In this document: piece by piece, positions 1 through 6,122 of the stretch
How positions within the stretch are numbered: position 1 is the first letter of the stretch
How the letters are laid out: each line of letters opens with the position of its first letter
Assembly: GCA_003157675.1 (NCBI GenBank)
Contig: PMKG01000076.1
Span: 1 to 14,091, forward strand
Length of the DNA: 14,091 nt
From: Acidobacteriota bacterium
Lineage (GTDB): Bacteria > Acidobacteriota > Vicinamibacteria > Vicinamibacterales > Fen-181
Direction: 5' to 3'
Position numbers and translations under genes: made by a program
Notes under the pieces: model-generated
What the model was told of the DNA's origin: nothing
The model's database searches: none
The model's input: the letters and a program-made list of their open reading frames with translations, nothing else

Positions 1-716
1 CCCCGCCGGCCGCGCCGTCGCCGGCGTCGGCGCTTGGCATCGGCCGACTCCGCGTCGTGCCCTCCCTGCGGCTGACCGCCCGCGCCGGCCTGCGGCGTCA
101 CAACGGGCTCCCGCGCGGGGCGCTCCGGCCCGGACTCCCGCACCGCGCGTCCCCGCGCGCCGTCGGGCTCAGGCGCCTGCTCGGATCGGTACCGGGCGAT
201 CCCCTCGACGGCGCGCGCGCGCCGCTCGGCGAATTCGAAGCGCGTCGACTGCGACTCGACGCGCATCTCGAGCTCCTTCACCTCGACCTCGAGACGCGTC
301 ATCTCGAGCACCAGGTTCTTGACGAGCTCGAACAGCACGGCGCCGGTCTGCTCCTGCCGGGCGAGGACGTCCCCCTGCCGACCGAGGGCGCGCACCATGG
401 CCTTCGGGCTGAGGAAGAGCGCGAGGATCGGGCTCAGCAGTCGGCGGACCCACCGGAGCGGCCCCGGTTGTCCGTACAACGACGAGTCGTCGATCGGCGC
501 GGCTTCGGGCGCGGCCGCGGCGCCTTGCCGGAGCTTCTCGAGCAGTTCGGCCTGCGCGCCGTGCGAGCCGATGAGGCCCGCGAGCCTCTCCGCCGCCAGC
601 TCGCGAATCTCCGCGTCGGCGTGGTCCGTGCCACGCCTCGCGCGAATCCGCGCGCGGATCTGCGCCATGATCTGCTCGACGTTCACCGTCTGGAAACGGG
701 CGTTGGGATCGGACAT
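1..716 (-). CDS. Unrecognised coiled-coil protein with basic tail, cut by the left edge
   Basis: An open frame starts at ATG 716 and runs without a stop to the left edge, giving 238 visible residues, so the C-terminus is missing. I do not recognise the family. The N-terminus (MSDPNARFQTVNVEQIMAQI) leads into an Arg-rich amphipathic helix. A short segment near residues 85-105 (WVRRLLSPILALFLSPKAMV) is amphipathic or weakly hydrophobic and might touch the membrane. Residues of about 115-165 form a helical, heptad-like stretch rich in Glu, Leu, Val and Arg, a likely coiled coil. The end is low-complexity, rich in Pro, Gly and Ala, and then a run of Lys and Arg. Similar 'VNVEQIM..IR..I' starts occur, from memory, on proteins beside polysaccharide glycosyltransferase clusters; that link is only inference. 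It lies 66 bases downstream of the UbiA-like gene on the same strand and may share its transcript. No strong ribosome site is visible. Confidence 0.72.
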   Translation of the reverse strand, partial: MSDPNARFQTVNVEQIMAQIRARIRARRGTDHADAEIRELAAERLAGLIGSHGAQAELLEKLRQGAAAAPEAAPIDDSSLYGQPGPLRWVRRLLSPILALFLSPKAMVRALGRQGDVLARQEQTGAVLFELVKNLVLEMTRLEVEVKELEMRVESQSTRFEFAERRARAVEGIARYRSEQAPEPDGARGRAVRESGPERPAREPVVTPQAGAGGQPQGGHDAESADAKRRRRRRRGRR

Positions 717-782
717 CAGTCTCGTTCGCGAAATCGTGCCAGTGGCCTTGCGACCGGCGGGGGCACAGCTACGCCCGCGCGG

Positions 783-1760
783 TCATGGATGTCGCCTGAA
801 CATGCTCGCCACCTCCGCCGGCCCGTAGACGATGAGGACGACGGTCGCGGCCCACAGGGCCACGCACGCGAGCAGCGGGCGGTCGGTCACCAGCAACTCG
901 GCCGGGCTGCCGCCCCCGTCCTTCCGGTGCACGAGGTAGAGGTAGCGAAAGATGCCGTAGAGCGGAAACGGGATCGTCAGGGCCAGGTACTCGGTCTGGA
1001 AGTTCTGCACCGTCTCCGGGCTGATCGTGTAGAAGATGTACGCGATCAGCGTCGAGGCCGTGACGACGCCGATCATCTGGTCGAGCAGGTACGGGCTGTA
1101 CTCGCCGAGGATGCGCCGGTGCTCCGTGGCGCCGTCCGCCAGCAGCGTTAGCTCGTGGCGCCGCTTGCTGAGCGCGAGGAACAGGGCCAGCAGCACCGTG
1201 CAGATCAGCAGCCAGTGGCTGATCGCCACGTCGATGGCCACCGCGCCGGCCACGGCGCGCAGCACGAATCCGATCGCGATCGTCAGCACGTCGATGATCA
1301 CCACGTGCTTGAGCCGGACCGAGTACGCCGCGAGCAGGAGCACGTACGCGAGCGCGACCAGGGCGAACGCCGGCCGCAGCCAGTACGCCAGCGCGAGTGA
1401 GACGGCGGCGAGCGCCGCTGCCGTCGAGAGCGCCAGGCCAGGCGACACCTCGCCCGACGCAATGGGCCGCTTCGACTTGAGCGGGTGCTGCCGGTCGGCC
1501 TCCCGGTCGGCGACGTCGTTGAGCAGATAGACGACGCCCGAGAGGCCGCAGAAGATCGCGGCCGCGGCGCAGACGTCGGCCAGGGCGAAGGGCTCGAACA
1601 GCCGCCGGCCGAACAGCAGGCCGGCGAACACGACAAGGTTCTTGGTCCATTGGCCGGGACGCAGCGAGACGATCAGGCTGCCCAGCCGGGAACGGCCCGG
1701 GACGTCTCCGGCGGCAGAAACGTCCCGGCTCACGGAATCCACGAGGGGCTGACGCGCCAT
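783..1760 (-). CDS. UbiA-family prenyltransferase, decaprenyl-phosphate phosphoribosyltransferase-like
   Basis: This 325-residue integral membrane protein belongs to the UbiA superfamily. It most resembles the branch that moves phosphoribose from PRPP onto decaprenyl phosphate (Rv3806c/UbiA of mycobacteria), the first step to decaprenyl-phospho-arabinose. Visible signatures are SLRPGQWTKNL at residues 32-42, the Asp-rich metal and diphosphate motif NDVADREAD at 81-89, KSKRPIASG at 95-103, YSVRLKHVVIIDV at 146-158 and SKRRHEL at 198-204. About eight or nine hydrophobic segments fill the rest, and the length is normal. The start has no clear Shine-Dalgarno site. The gene lies 17 bases after the STAS gene, so co-transcription is likely. 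Arabinan-type DprE1 and DprE2 partners are not in this window, so the real acceptor and product are unproven; a related polyprenyl-phosphate substrate for O-antigen or another glycan is an alternative. Confidence 0.88.
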   Translation of the reverse strand: MARQPLVDSVSRDVSAAGDVPGRSRLGSLIVSLRPGQWTKNLVVFAGLLFGRRLFEPFALADVCAAAAIFCGLSGVVYLLNDVADREADRQHPLKSKRPIASGEVSPGLALSTAAALAAVSLALAYWLRPAFALVALAYVLLLAAYSVRLKHVVIIDVLTIAIGFVLRAVAGAVAIDVAISHWLLICTVLLALFLALSKRRHELTLLADGATEHRRILGEYSPYLLDQMIGVVTASTLIAYIFYTISPETVQNFQTEYLALTIPFPLYGIFRYLYLVHRKDGGGSPAELLVTDRPLLACVALWAATVVLIVYGPAEVASMFRRHP

Positions 1761-1777
1761 GCAAGCGCGGGGAAGGT

Positions 1778-2128
1778 TCAGGCACCCTTCGGACCGAAGC
1801 TGCCGACCGCGTCAGCCTCGGCGTCGAACGTCTCGAAGACCGTCAGCAGCTTGGTAATCGCCAACAGGTCCTGAATGCGCTTGGTCAGGTTCAGGAGCTT
1901 CAGCGCGCCGCCCTGATGGCTGACCGTGGTGTAGGTGCGGACGATCTCGCCGAGCCCTGCGCTGTCGATGTACGGGACTTCCGCGAGATTGAGCACCAGC
2001 TTCTTCTGGCCCTGCTGGATGAGGCTGTTCACCTTGTCGCGCAGCAGCTCCTGGCCTTCGCCAAGCGTCATCCTGCCGTTGACGTCGATGATGGTCACGT
2101 CCCCGATCGCGCGCTCATGAATGTGCAT
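1778..2128 (-). CDS. STAS-domain anti-sigma factor antagonist
   Basis: This 116-residue protein is a single STAS domain of the SpoIIAA/RsbV type. In that family the unphosphorylated form binds a kinase anti-sigma factor and frees a sigma factor or a phosphatase. The core is clear: a beta strand VTIIDVNGRMTLGEG at residues 11-25, then LVLNLAEVPYIDSAGLGEIV around 44-63. Ser56 in the DSAGLGE loop is the expected phosphorylation site. The length fits the family. The start at ATG 2128 is fixed by GGAGGT eight bases upstream. It heads a minus-strand run with the UbiA-like gene. No anti-sigma kinase or sigma factor gene is nearby, so its partner is unknown. Membrane-trafficking STAS proteins (MlaB-like) are an alternative, but no Mla genes are next to it. 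Confidence 0.9.
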   Translation of the reverse strand: MHIHERAIGDVTIIDVNGRMTLGEGQELLRDKVNSLIQQGQKKLVLNLAEVPYIDSAGLGEIVRTYTTVSHQGGALKLLNLTKRIQDLLAITKLLTVFETFDAEADAVGSFGPKGA

Positions 2129-2136
2129 GCGCCATT

Positions 2137-2142
2137 ACCTCC
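2137..2142 (-). promoter_or_regulatory. Ribosome binding site of the STAS gene
   Basis: The minus strand reads GGAGGT, eight bases before the ATG at 2128. It is one of the few strong Shine-Dalgarno sites in the window and it decides the start of the STAS gene. Confidence 0.8.
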
Positions 2143-2213
2143 CGCCTTGCGGCGCGGAACCTGTCGCCACCGGACGATCGGGTGGGTCGCCAGCTGCCGT
2201 ACCAAGGCGATTC

Positions 2214-2243
2214 ATCTTAGCGTAGCGAAGAAAACAGCGTCAA
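2214..2243 (-). promoter_or_regulatory. Sigma-70-type promoter candidate for the STAS-ubiA run
   Basis: On the minus strand a -35 box TTGACG (2238-2243, five of six consensus bases) and a -10 box TAAGAT (2214-2219, four of six) are separated by 18 bases. Transcription would begin near 2207, leaving a leader of about 80 bases before the STAS start. It lies just downstream of the terminator that ends the rpsU unit, which is where a new promoter is expected. Confidence 0.5.
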
Positions 2244-2260
2244 CCGACGCCCGCCGCGCC

Positions 2261-2297
2261 AAATAGAAAAAGGGGCCGCGCAGACGACGCGGCCCCT
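2261..2297 (-). terminator. Rho-independent terminator of the rpsU unit
   Basis: Positions 2271-2280 and 2288-2297 are perfect 10-base complements (AGGGGCCGCG and its partner) with a seven-base loop. Read on the minus strand, the G+C-rich stem is followed by TTTTT and then CTATTT. It begins 22 bases after the stop codon of the zinc-ribbon gene. The plus strand has no T run, so it should work mainly in the minus direction. Confidence 0.92.
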
Positions 2298-2319
2298 CCG
2301 GTTCCCCGATGTGAATCCC

Positions 2320-2634
2320 CTACGCGCCGTTCCCGCTGGCGCCCGCGAACTTCCGCTGCTGGAAGCACTCGCGGCAGTAGACCGGGCGCCCCTGGGTCGG
2401 TTTGAACGGAACCGTGGTAACTCTCCCGCACTCCGAACAGGTGGTTTGGGTCTCGACTCGCTCGCGAGCCTGCCCCGCCCCCGCCGGCCGGCTGGCCCGC
2501 TTGGTCTTGCACGCCTTGCATCGCTTGGGCTCGTTCTTGAAGTTCTTGTCGGCGAAGAACAATTGCTCGCCCGCCGTCCAGATGAACTCCGCCCCGCAAT
2601 CCACGCAGTGCAGGGTCTTGTCTTGGAATTCCAT
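2320..2634 (-). CDS. Double zinc-ribbon protein
   Basis: This small protein of 104 residues has two treble-clef or zinc-ribbon units. The first has C10-x2-C13 and C39-x2-C42, with the typical core LHCVDCGAEFIWTAGEQLFF and KNEPKRCKAC; this is the 'probable zinc-ribbon' (zf-trcl) type. The second has C66-x2-C69 and C87-x2-C90 (TTCSECGRVTTVPFKPTQGR, then PVYCRECF), the CxxC zinc-ribbon type. All eight metal ligands are present. The linker at 47-60 is rich in Arg, Ala and Gly. The gene follows rpsU by 20 bases and both end at the terminator at 2261-2297, so they form one transcript. GGGGGA about seven bases before the ATG can serve as the ribosome site. The function of this family is not established; the linkage to bS21 suggests a nucleic-acid or ribosome-associated role, which is inference. 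Confidence 0.88.
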   Translation of the reverse strand: MEFQDKTLHCVDCGAEFIWTAGEQLFFADKNFKNEPKRCKACKTKRASRPAGAGQARERVETQTTCSECGRVTTVPFKPTQGRPVYCRECFQQRKFAGASGNGA

Positions 2635-2654
2635 CGGTGGATCCCCCGTTCTGG

Positions 2655-2864
2655 CTATTCCAGCTCCCGCCGGAGCTTCTTGCGGCTCCGCTTGCGCGCT
2701 AGCGCCTGCTTGGCCCGCCGCTTGTCCCCAGGCTTCAGGTAGAAGGAGTGCTTCTTGATATCTTTGATGATATCTTCCTGCTGAACCTTCCTCTTGAAAC
2801 GCCTCAGGGCGCTTTCGACTGACTCGCCTTCTTGCACTTTGACTTCAGCCACGCCCTTGAACAC
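2655..2864 (-). CDS. rpsU: 30S ribosomal protein bS21
   Basis: The protein of 69 residues (65 from the internal start) is bS21, a small-subunit protein that helps messenger RNA binding during initiation. The family core is intact: VKVQEGESVESALRRFKRKV, then QQEDIIKDIKKHSFYLKPGD and a strongly basic tail KRSRKKLRRELE. Two GTG starts are possible. GTG 2864 adds MFKG; GTG 2852 gives M-AEVKVQEGES, which is the usual family start. A purine-rich GGTGAGGGG lies directly before 2864 and about a dozen bases before 2852, so the sequence does not settle it. Base use is less G+C-rich than in its neighbours, as is common for ribosomal protein genes. It is the first gene of a two-gene unit with the zinc-ribbon gene. 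Confidence 0.95.
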   Translation of the reverse strand: MFKGVAEVKVQEGESVESALRRFKRKVQQEDIIKDIKKHSFYLKPGDKRRAKQALARKRSRKKLRRELE

Positions 2865-2899
2865 CCCCTCACCGGCCCGGCTGGCACCTTCGTAAACCG

Positions 2900-2928
2900 T
2901 TGAAAAACCGAGAATATGCTAGGCTATC
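2900..2928 (+). promoter_or_regulatory. Weak promoter candidate for purD
   Basis: TTGAAA (2900-2905) and GCTATC (2923-2928) are 17 bases apart on the plus strand, in the A+T-rich stretch between the divergent rpsU and purD genes. The -10 match is poor, and the leader to purD would be about 130 bases. I saw no purine riboswitch-like fold in that leader. Confidence 0.2.
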
Positions 2929-2942
2929 ACAAGCAGTGGCGG

Positions 2943-2972
2943 ATTCCAGGCCCAAAGATGACGTCGAGTCAA
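2943..2972 (-). promoter_or_regulatory. Promoter candidate for rpsU
   Basis: On the minus strand TTGACT (2967-2972, five of six) and TGGAAT (2943-2948, four of six) are 18 bases apart. The implied start near 2936 gives a leader of about 70 bases before GTG 2864. Confidence 0.38.
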
Positions 2973-3066
2973 TTTATTGCAGCCTGGCTTCGCCGTCGGA
3001 TCGGCCGCTGCGAAGGTCGCCTAACCACTTGTCTTCCAGCGACATATCCTCGGTAGACGAACAGCC

Positions 3067-4353
3067 ATGAAGCTCCTGGTGGTCGGCTCCGGCGCCCGCG
3101 AGCACGCCCTGGCGTGGCGCCTCGCCCGCGACGCCGCCGCGCACGACATCGTGTGCGCCCCCGGCAATGCCGGGATCGAGGACTCGGCCCGCGTCGTGCC
3201 GGTCGACGCCGGCGACCCTGAGGCGGTCTTCGCCCTGGCCGAACGGGAGCAGGCCGATCTCACCGTCGTCGGTCCGGAGTTGCCGCTCACGCGCGGCGTC
3301 GCCGACCTGTTCGCCTCGAGGGGCCGGCTGTTGCTGGGGCCCGCGCGGCTCGCCGCCGAGCTCGAGTCCAGCAAGGCCTTTGCCAAGGACTTCATGGCCA
3401 GGTGCGGCGTCCCCACGGCCCGCTACCAGGTGTGCGGGTCGCCCGAGGTCGCCCTGGCGGTGCTGGCCACCCGGCAGTTCGGCTACCCGGTGGTCATCAA
3501 GGCCGACGGCCTCGCCGCGGGCAAGGGGGTCGTCGTCGCCTCCGACCAGCTCAACGCCAGCCTCGCCATCCGCGCGATGATGGTCGACCGCCGGTTCGGC
3601 GACGCGGGGGCGCGCGTGGTCATCGAGGAGTTCATGCAGGGGCAGGAGGCGTCGGTGTTCGCGCTGACCGACGGCCGGCGCGCCGTGCTGCTGCCGACGG
3701 CCCAGGATCACAAGCGCGCGTTCGACGGCGACCAGGGGCCGAACACCGGCGGCATGGGGGCCTTCGCGCCGAGCCCGCTCGTCGACGAGGAGATGCTCGA
3801 CCGGATCCGCGACACGATCATCATGCCCGTCATCGAGGGGATGCGCGAAGAGGGGCGCGAGTTCCGCGGCTTCCTCTACGCGGGGCTGATGCTGACGACC
3901 GAGGGGCCGAAGGTGGTCGAGTTCAACGTGCGCATGGGCGACCCCGAGGCGCAGGTCGTGCTGCCGATGATCGACGGCGATCTCGCTCCGCTGCTGCGCA
4001 ACGCGGCGGCCGGCCGCCTGGGCCAGGATTCGTGCCGCGTGCGCGACTGGCCGCGGGTCGGCGTGGTGGTGGCCTCGGCGGGCTATCCCGACAAGTACGA
4101 GACCGGCAAGATTATCAGCGGTCTCGGCGCCGCCGCGGAGGTGCCGGGCGTCGTCGTCTTCCATGCCGGGACCAAGCGGCGCGGGGCCGACATCGTCACT
4201 GCCGGCGGGCGCGTGCTCACCGTCGTGGCCGAGGGGCAGGACTACCGCCAGGCCGTCTCCCGCGCCTACGAGGGCGCCCGGCGCATCGCCTTCGACGGAG
4301 CCTTCATGCGGAAGGACATTGGGTTGAAGGCAATCAGAGCCACCGCCGGCTAG
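3067..4353 (+). CDS. purD: Phosphoribosylamine-glycine ligase (GAR synthetase)
   Basis: PurD joins glycine to 5-phosphoribosylamine using ATP, the second step of de novo purine synthesis, in the cytoplasm. The 428 residues match the usual length. The N-terminal fold opens with MKLLVVGSGAREHALAWRL, which fixes the start at 3067 although no good Shine-Dalgarno site is seen. The ATP-grasp domain shows PVVIKADGLAAGKGVVVA at about 141-158 and DHKRAFDGDQGPNTGGMGAF at about 218-237. Mg-binding residues E285 and N287 lie in EFNVRMGDPE, and the family signature RMGDPEAQ is complete. The C-terminal domain contains GVVVASAGYPDKYETGK. purE follows after 11 bases and mtaB after that, so this is the first gene of a three-gene unit. 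Confidence 0.97.
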   Translation: MKLLVVGSGAREHALAWRLARDAAAHDIVCAPGNAGIEDSARVVPVDAGDPEAVFALAEREQADLTVVGPELPLTRGVADLFASRGRLLLGPARLAAELESSKAFAKDFMARCGVPTARYQVCGSPEVALAVLATRQFGYPVVIKADGLAAGKGVVVASDQLNASLAIRAMMVDRRFGDAGARVVIEEFMQGQEASVFALTDGRRAVLLPTAQDHKRAFDGDQGPNTGGMGAFAPSPLVDEEMLDRIRDTIIMPVIEGMREEGREFRGFLYAGLMLTTEGPKVVEFNVRMGDPEAQVVLPMIDGDLAPLLRNAAAGRLGQDSCRVRDWPRVGVVVASAGYPDKYETGKIISGLGAAAEVPGVVVFHAGTKRRGADIVTAGGRVLTVVAEGQDYRQAVSRAYEGARRIAFDGAFMRKDIGLKAIRATAG

Positions 4354-4364
4354 CGAACACTCTT

Positions 4365-4859
4365 ATGTCCAGCATCTCAGTCCTGATCCTGATCGGTTCC
4401 GATTCCGACGCTCCGGTGATGCAGGTGGCCGTCGACCTGCTGAAGCAGCTCGGCATCACGTGCGAGATGACCGTGGCCTCGGCCCACCGCTCGCCCGCCC
4501 GCGTGCACCGGTTGCTCGATGAGGCGCCCTCGCGCGGGGTGAAGGTCTTCATCGTCGGCGCTGGCGCCGCCGCGCACCTGGCGGGCATGGTCGCCGCTCA
4601 CACGACGCGGCCCGTGATCGGGGTGCCGATCGACTCCTCCGCGCTGAAGGGACTCGACGCGCTGCTGTCGACCGTGCAGATGCCGCCCGGCGTCCCGGTC
4701 GCCACCGTGTCGATCGGCAAACCTGGCGCGGTGAACGCGGCCGTGCTGGCGGCCCAGATCCTGGGCGTCGGCGACCCGGCCGTCGCCGCCCGCCTGGTCG
4801 AGTACAAGGTGCAGCTCGCGGAAAAGGTCGAGCAGGCGGCAGAGAAACTGAAGGGATGA
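4365..4859 (+). CDS. purE: N5-carboxyaminoimidazole ribonucleotide mutase / AIR carboxylase
   Basis: This 164-residue protein is PurE. Class I members convert N5-CAIR (made by PurK) to CAIR; class II members carboxylate AIR directly. Key parts are visible: GSDSD at 11-15, SAHRSP at 39-44 with His41, the glycine-rich GAGAAAHLAGM at 65-75 with His71, and VIGVPIDSSALKGLDALLST followed by VQMPPGVPVATVSIG. Several positions differ from the common class I pattern: GAGGAAHLPGM is read here as GAGAAAHLAGM, and the catalytic His residues are kept. No purK is in the window, so I cannot say which class it is. The frame is also open upstream across purD, but only ATG 4365 starts the PurE fold. Its last codons overlap the mtaB start as ATGA, which suggests translational coupling. 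Confidence 0.95.
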   Translation: MSSISVLILIGSDSDAPVMQVAVDLLKQLGITCEMTVASAHRSPARVHRLLDEAPSRGVKVFIVGAGAAAHLAGMVAAHTTRPVIGVPIDSSALKGLDALLSTVQMPPGVPVATVSIGKPGAVNAAVLAAQILGVGDPAVAARLVEYKVQLAEKVEQAAEKLKG

Positions 4860-6085
4860 AGTTCGCCGTCCTCTCCTTCGGCTGCCGCGCCAACCAGTCC
4901 GACTCGTGCCGGATCGAACGCCGGATGATCGAAGACGGCGGCGTCAGCTCCGCGCCCGGCGAGGCCGACGTGGTCGTCGTCAACACGTGCACGGTGACGG
5001 CCGCCGCCGACCAGGCCGCCCGCAATGCCATTCGCCGCGTCGCGCGACTCAACCCGCGGGCGAGAATCCAGGTGACCGGCTGCTACGCCGCCCGGCGGCG
5101 AGACGAAATCAGCCGGATGCCCGGCGTCACCATCCTGCCGCGCGTCGACGATGCGCCGACTGATTCGCCCCTCGCCGGCCGCGCCGCGCCAGCCGCGACG
5201 CTTCGACCCGGGGATCGCGGCCGCACGGCCTATCCGCTGCGAGTGCAGACCGGATGCGACGAGCGATGCGCCTACTGCATCGTCCCCACCACTCGCGGGC
5301 CGGGGCGAAGTCTGCCGCTTCGACTGGTGCTAGACGAAGTGCGCGGCCTCGCCGACGCGGGCTTCAGGCAGATCTGGCTGACCGGCGTGCATCTCGGGTC
5401 CTGGGGCCGCGACCTGCAGCCTCGGTGCAGCCTGTTCCACCTGCTCGAGGCCCTCGACCGGCAGGCCGAGTCGCTCGACGTGACGCTCCGCCTCAGCTCG
5501 CTCGAACCGATGGACTGCAGCGACGAGATCGTCGATCTCCTGGCGGCGTCACCCCGGTTCGCGCCGCACCTGCACCTGCCGCTGCAGCACGCGAGCGACC
5601 GCATCCTCTCGGCGATGCGCCGCCCGTACACGGCCGATCGCTACCGCGAGATCGTGTTCCGCGTCCGCGACCGGATGCCCGATGCCGCCATCGGCACCGA
5701 TCTCATGGTCGGGTTTCCCGGCGAGACCGACTGCGATTTCGCCGTGCAGCGGCAGGCGATCGACGGGCTGCCACTGACGCACCTGCACGTGTTCCCGTAT
5801 TCCGATCGTCCCGGCACGGCGGCGGCGCGGATGGACGAGCGGGTCCCCGGCGCGGAGATCCGGCGGCGCGCGGAGGAGCTGCGGGCCGCGGGGCGCGAGA
5901 AGACCGTTCGGTTCTACGAGCGCATGGTGGGGCGGGAACTGCCGGCGCTGACGATCGAGGACGGGTCACTCGCGCTGACCGACAACTACCTGAAGCTGCG
6001 CATCACGCCCGGCCGCGCGCGGAACGAGCGGATCCGTGTGCGGCCAACCTCTGCGAACCCTCCGATGGCGGACGTCGTGGCGTAA
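4856..6085 (+). CDS. mtaB: tRNA t6A37 methylthiotransferase MtaB
   Basis: This 409-residue radical SAM enzyme adds a methylthio group to C2 of N6-threonylcarbamoyladenosine at position 37 of ANN-decoding tRNAs. The N-terminal UPF0004 domain carries three Cys for the auxiliary iron-sulphur cluster: C10 (LSFGCRANQSD), C45 (NTCTVT) and C76 (VTGCYA). The radical SAM cluster is C134-x3-C138-x2-C141 (TGCDERCAYC). Later motifs GVHLGSWGRDL, LRLSSLEP, HLPLQHASDRIL and DLMVGFPGET are intact. A TRAM-like C-terminal segment (about 345-400) ends the protein. NTCTVT and the Gln/Arg pattern after it point to MtaB rather than MiaB or RimO. The ATG at 4856 overlaps the purE stop, so it is likely translated by coupling. 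It converges on rlmN with only 37 bases between them. Confidence 0.93.
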   Translation: MKFAVLSFGCRANQSDSCRIERRMIEDGGVSSAPGEADVVVVNTCTVTAAADQAARNAIRRVARLNPRARIQVTGCYAARRRDEISRMPGVTILPRVDDAPTDSPLAGRAAPAATLRPGDRGRTAYPLRVQTGCDERCAYCIVPTTRGPGRSLPLRLVLDEVRGLADAGFRQIWLTGVHLGSWGRDLQPRCSLFHLLEALDRQAESLDVTLRLSSLEPMDCSDEIVDLLAASPRFAPHLHLPLQHASDRILSAMRRPYTADRYREIVFRVRDRMPDAAIGTDLMVGFPGETDCDFAVQRQAIDGLPLTHLHVFPYSDRPGTAAARMDERVPGAEIRRRAEELRAAGREKTVRFYERMVGRELPALTIEDGSLALTDNYLKLRITPGRARNERIRVRPTSANPPMADVVA

Positions 6086-6115
6086 GGCGTAGGGCGTAAG
6101 CCGTAAGCTGCAAGT
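6081..6115. repeat. Five tandem heptanucleotide units between convergent genes
   Basis: Starting in the last codons of mtaB, the plus strand reads CGTAAGG, CGTAGGG, CGTAAGC, CGTAAGC, TGCAAGT: five 7-base units in register, the last one degenerate. It fills most of the gap between mtaB and rlmN. No transcription terminator is visible in this gap. Confidence 0.7.
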
Positions 6116-6122
6116 CGCGAGC

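Noticed and set aside
2930..3066. Purine riboswitch upstream of purD
   Set aside because: I could not find the three-helix fold or the conserved junction bases.
2990..4164. Long minus-strand frame opposite purD
   Set aside because: It is rich in His, Arg, Asp and Gly and is antisense to a well-conserved purD; it is a shadow frame.
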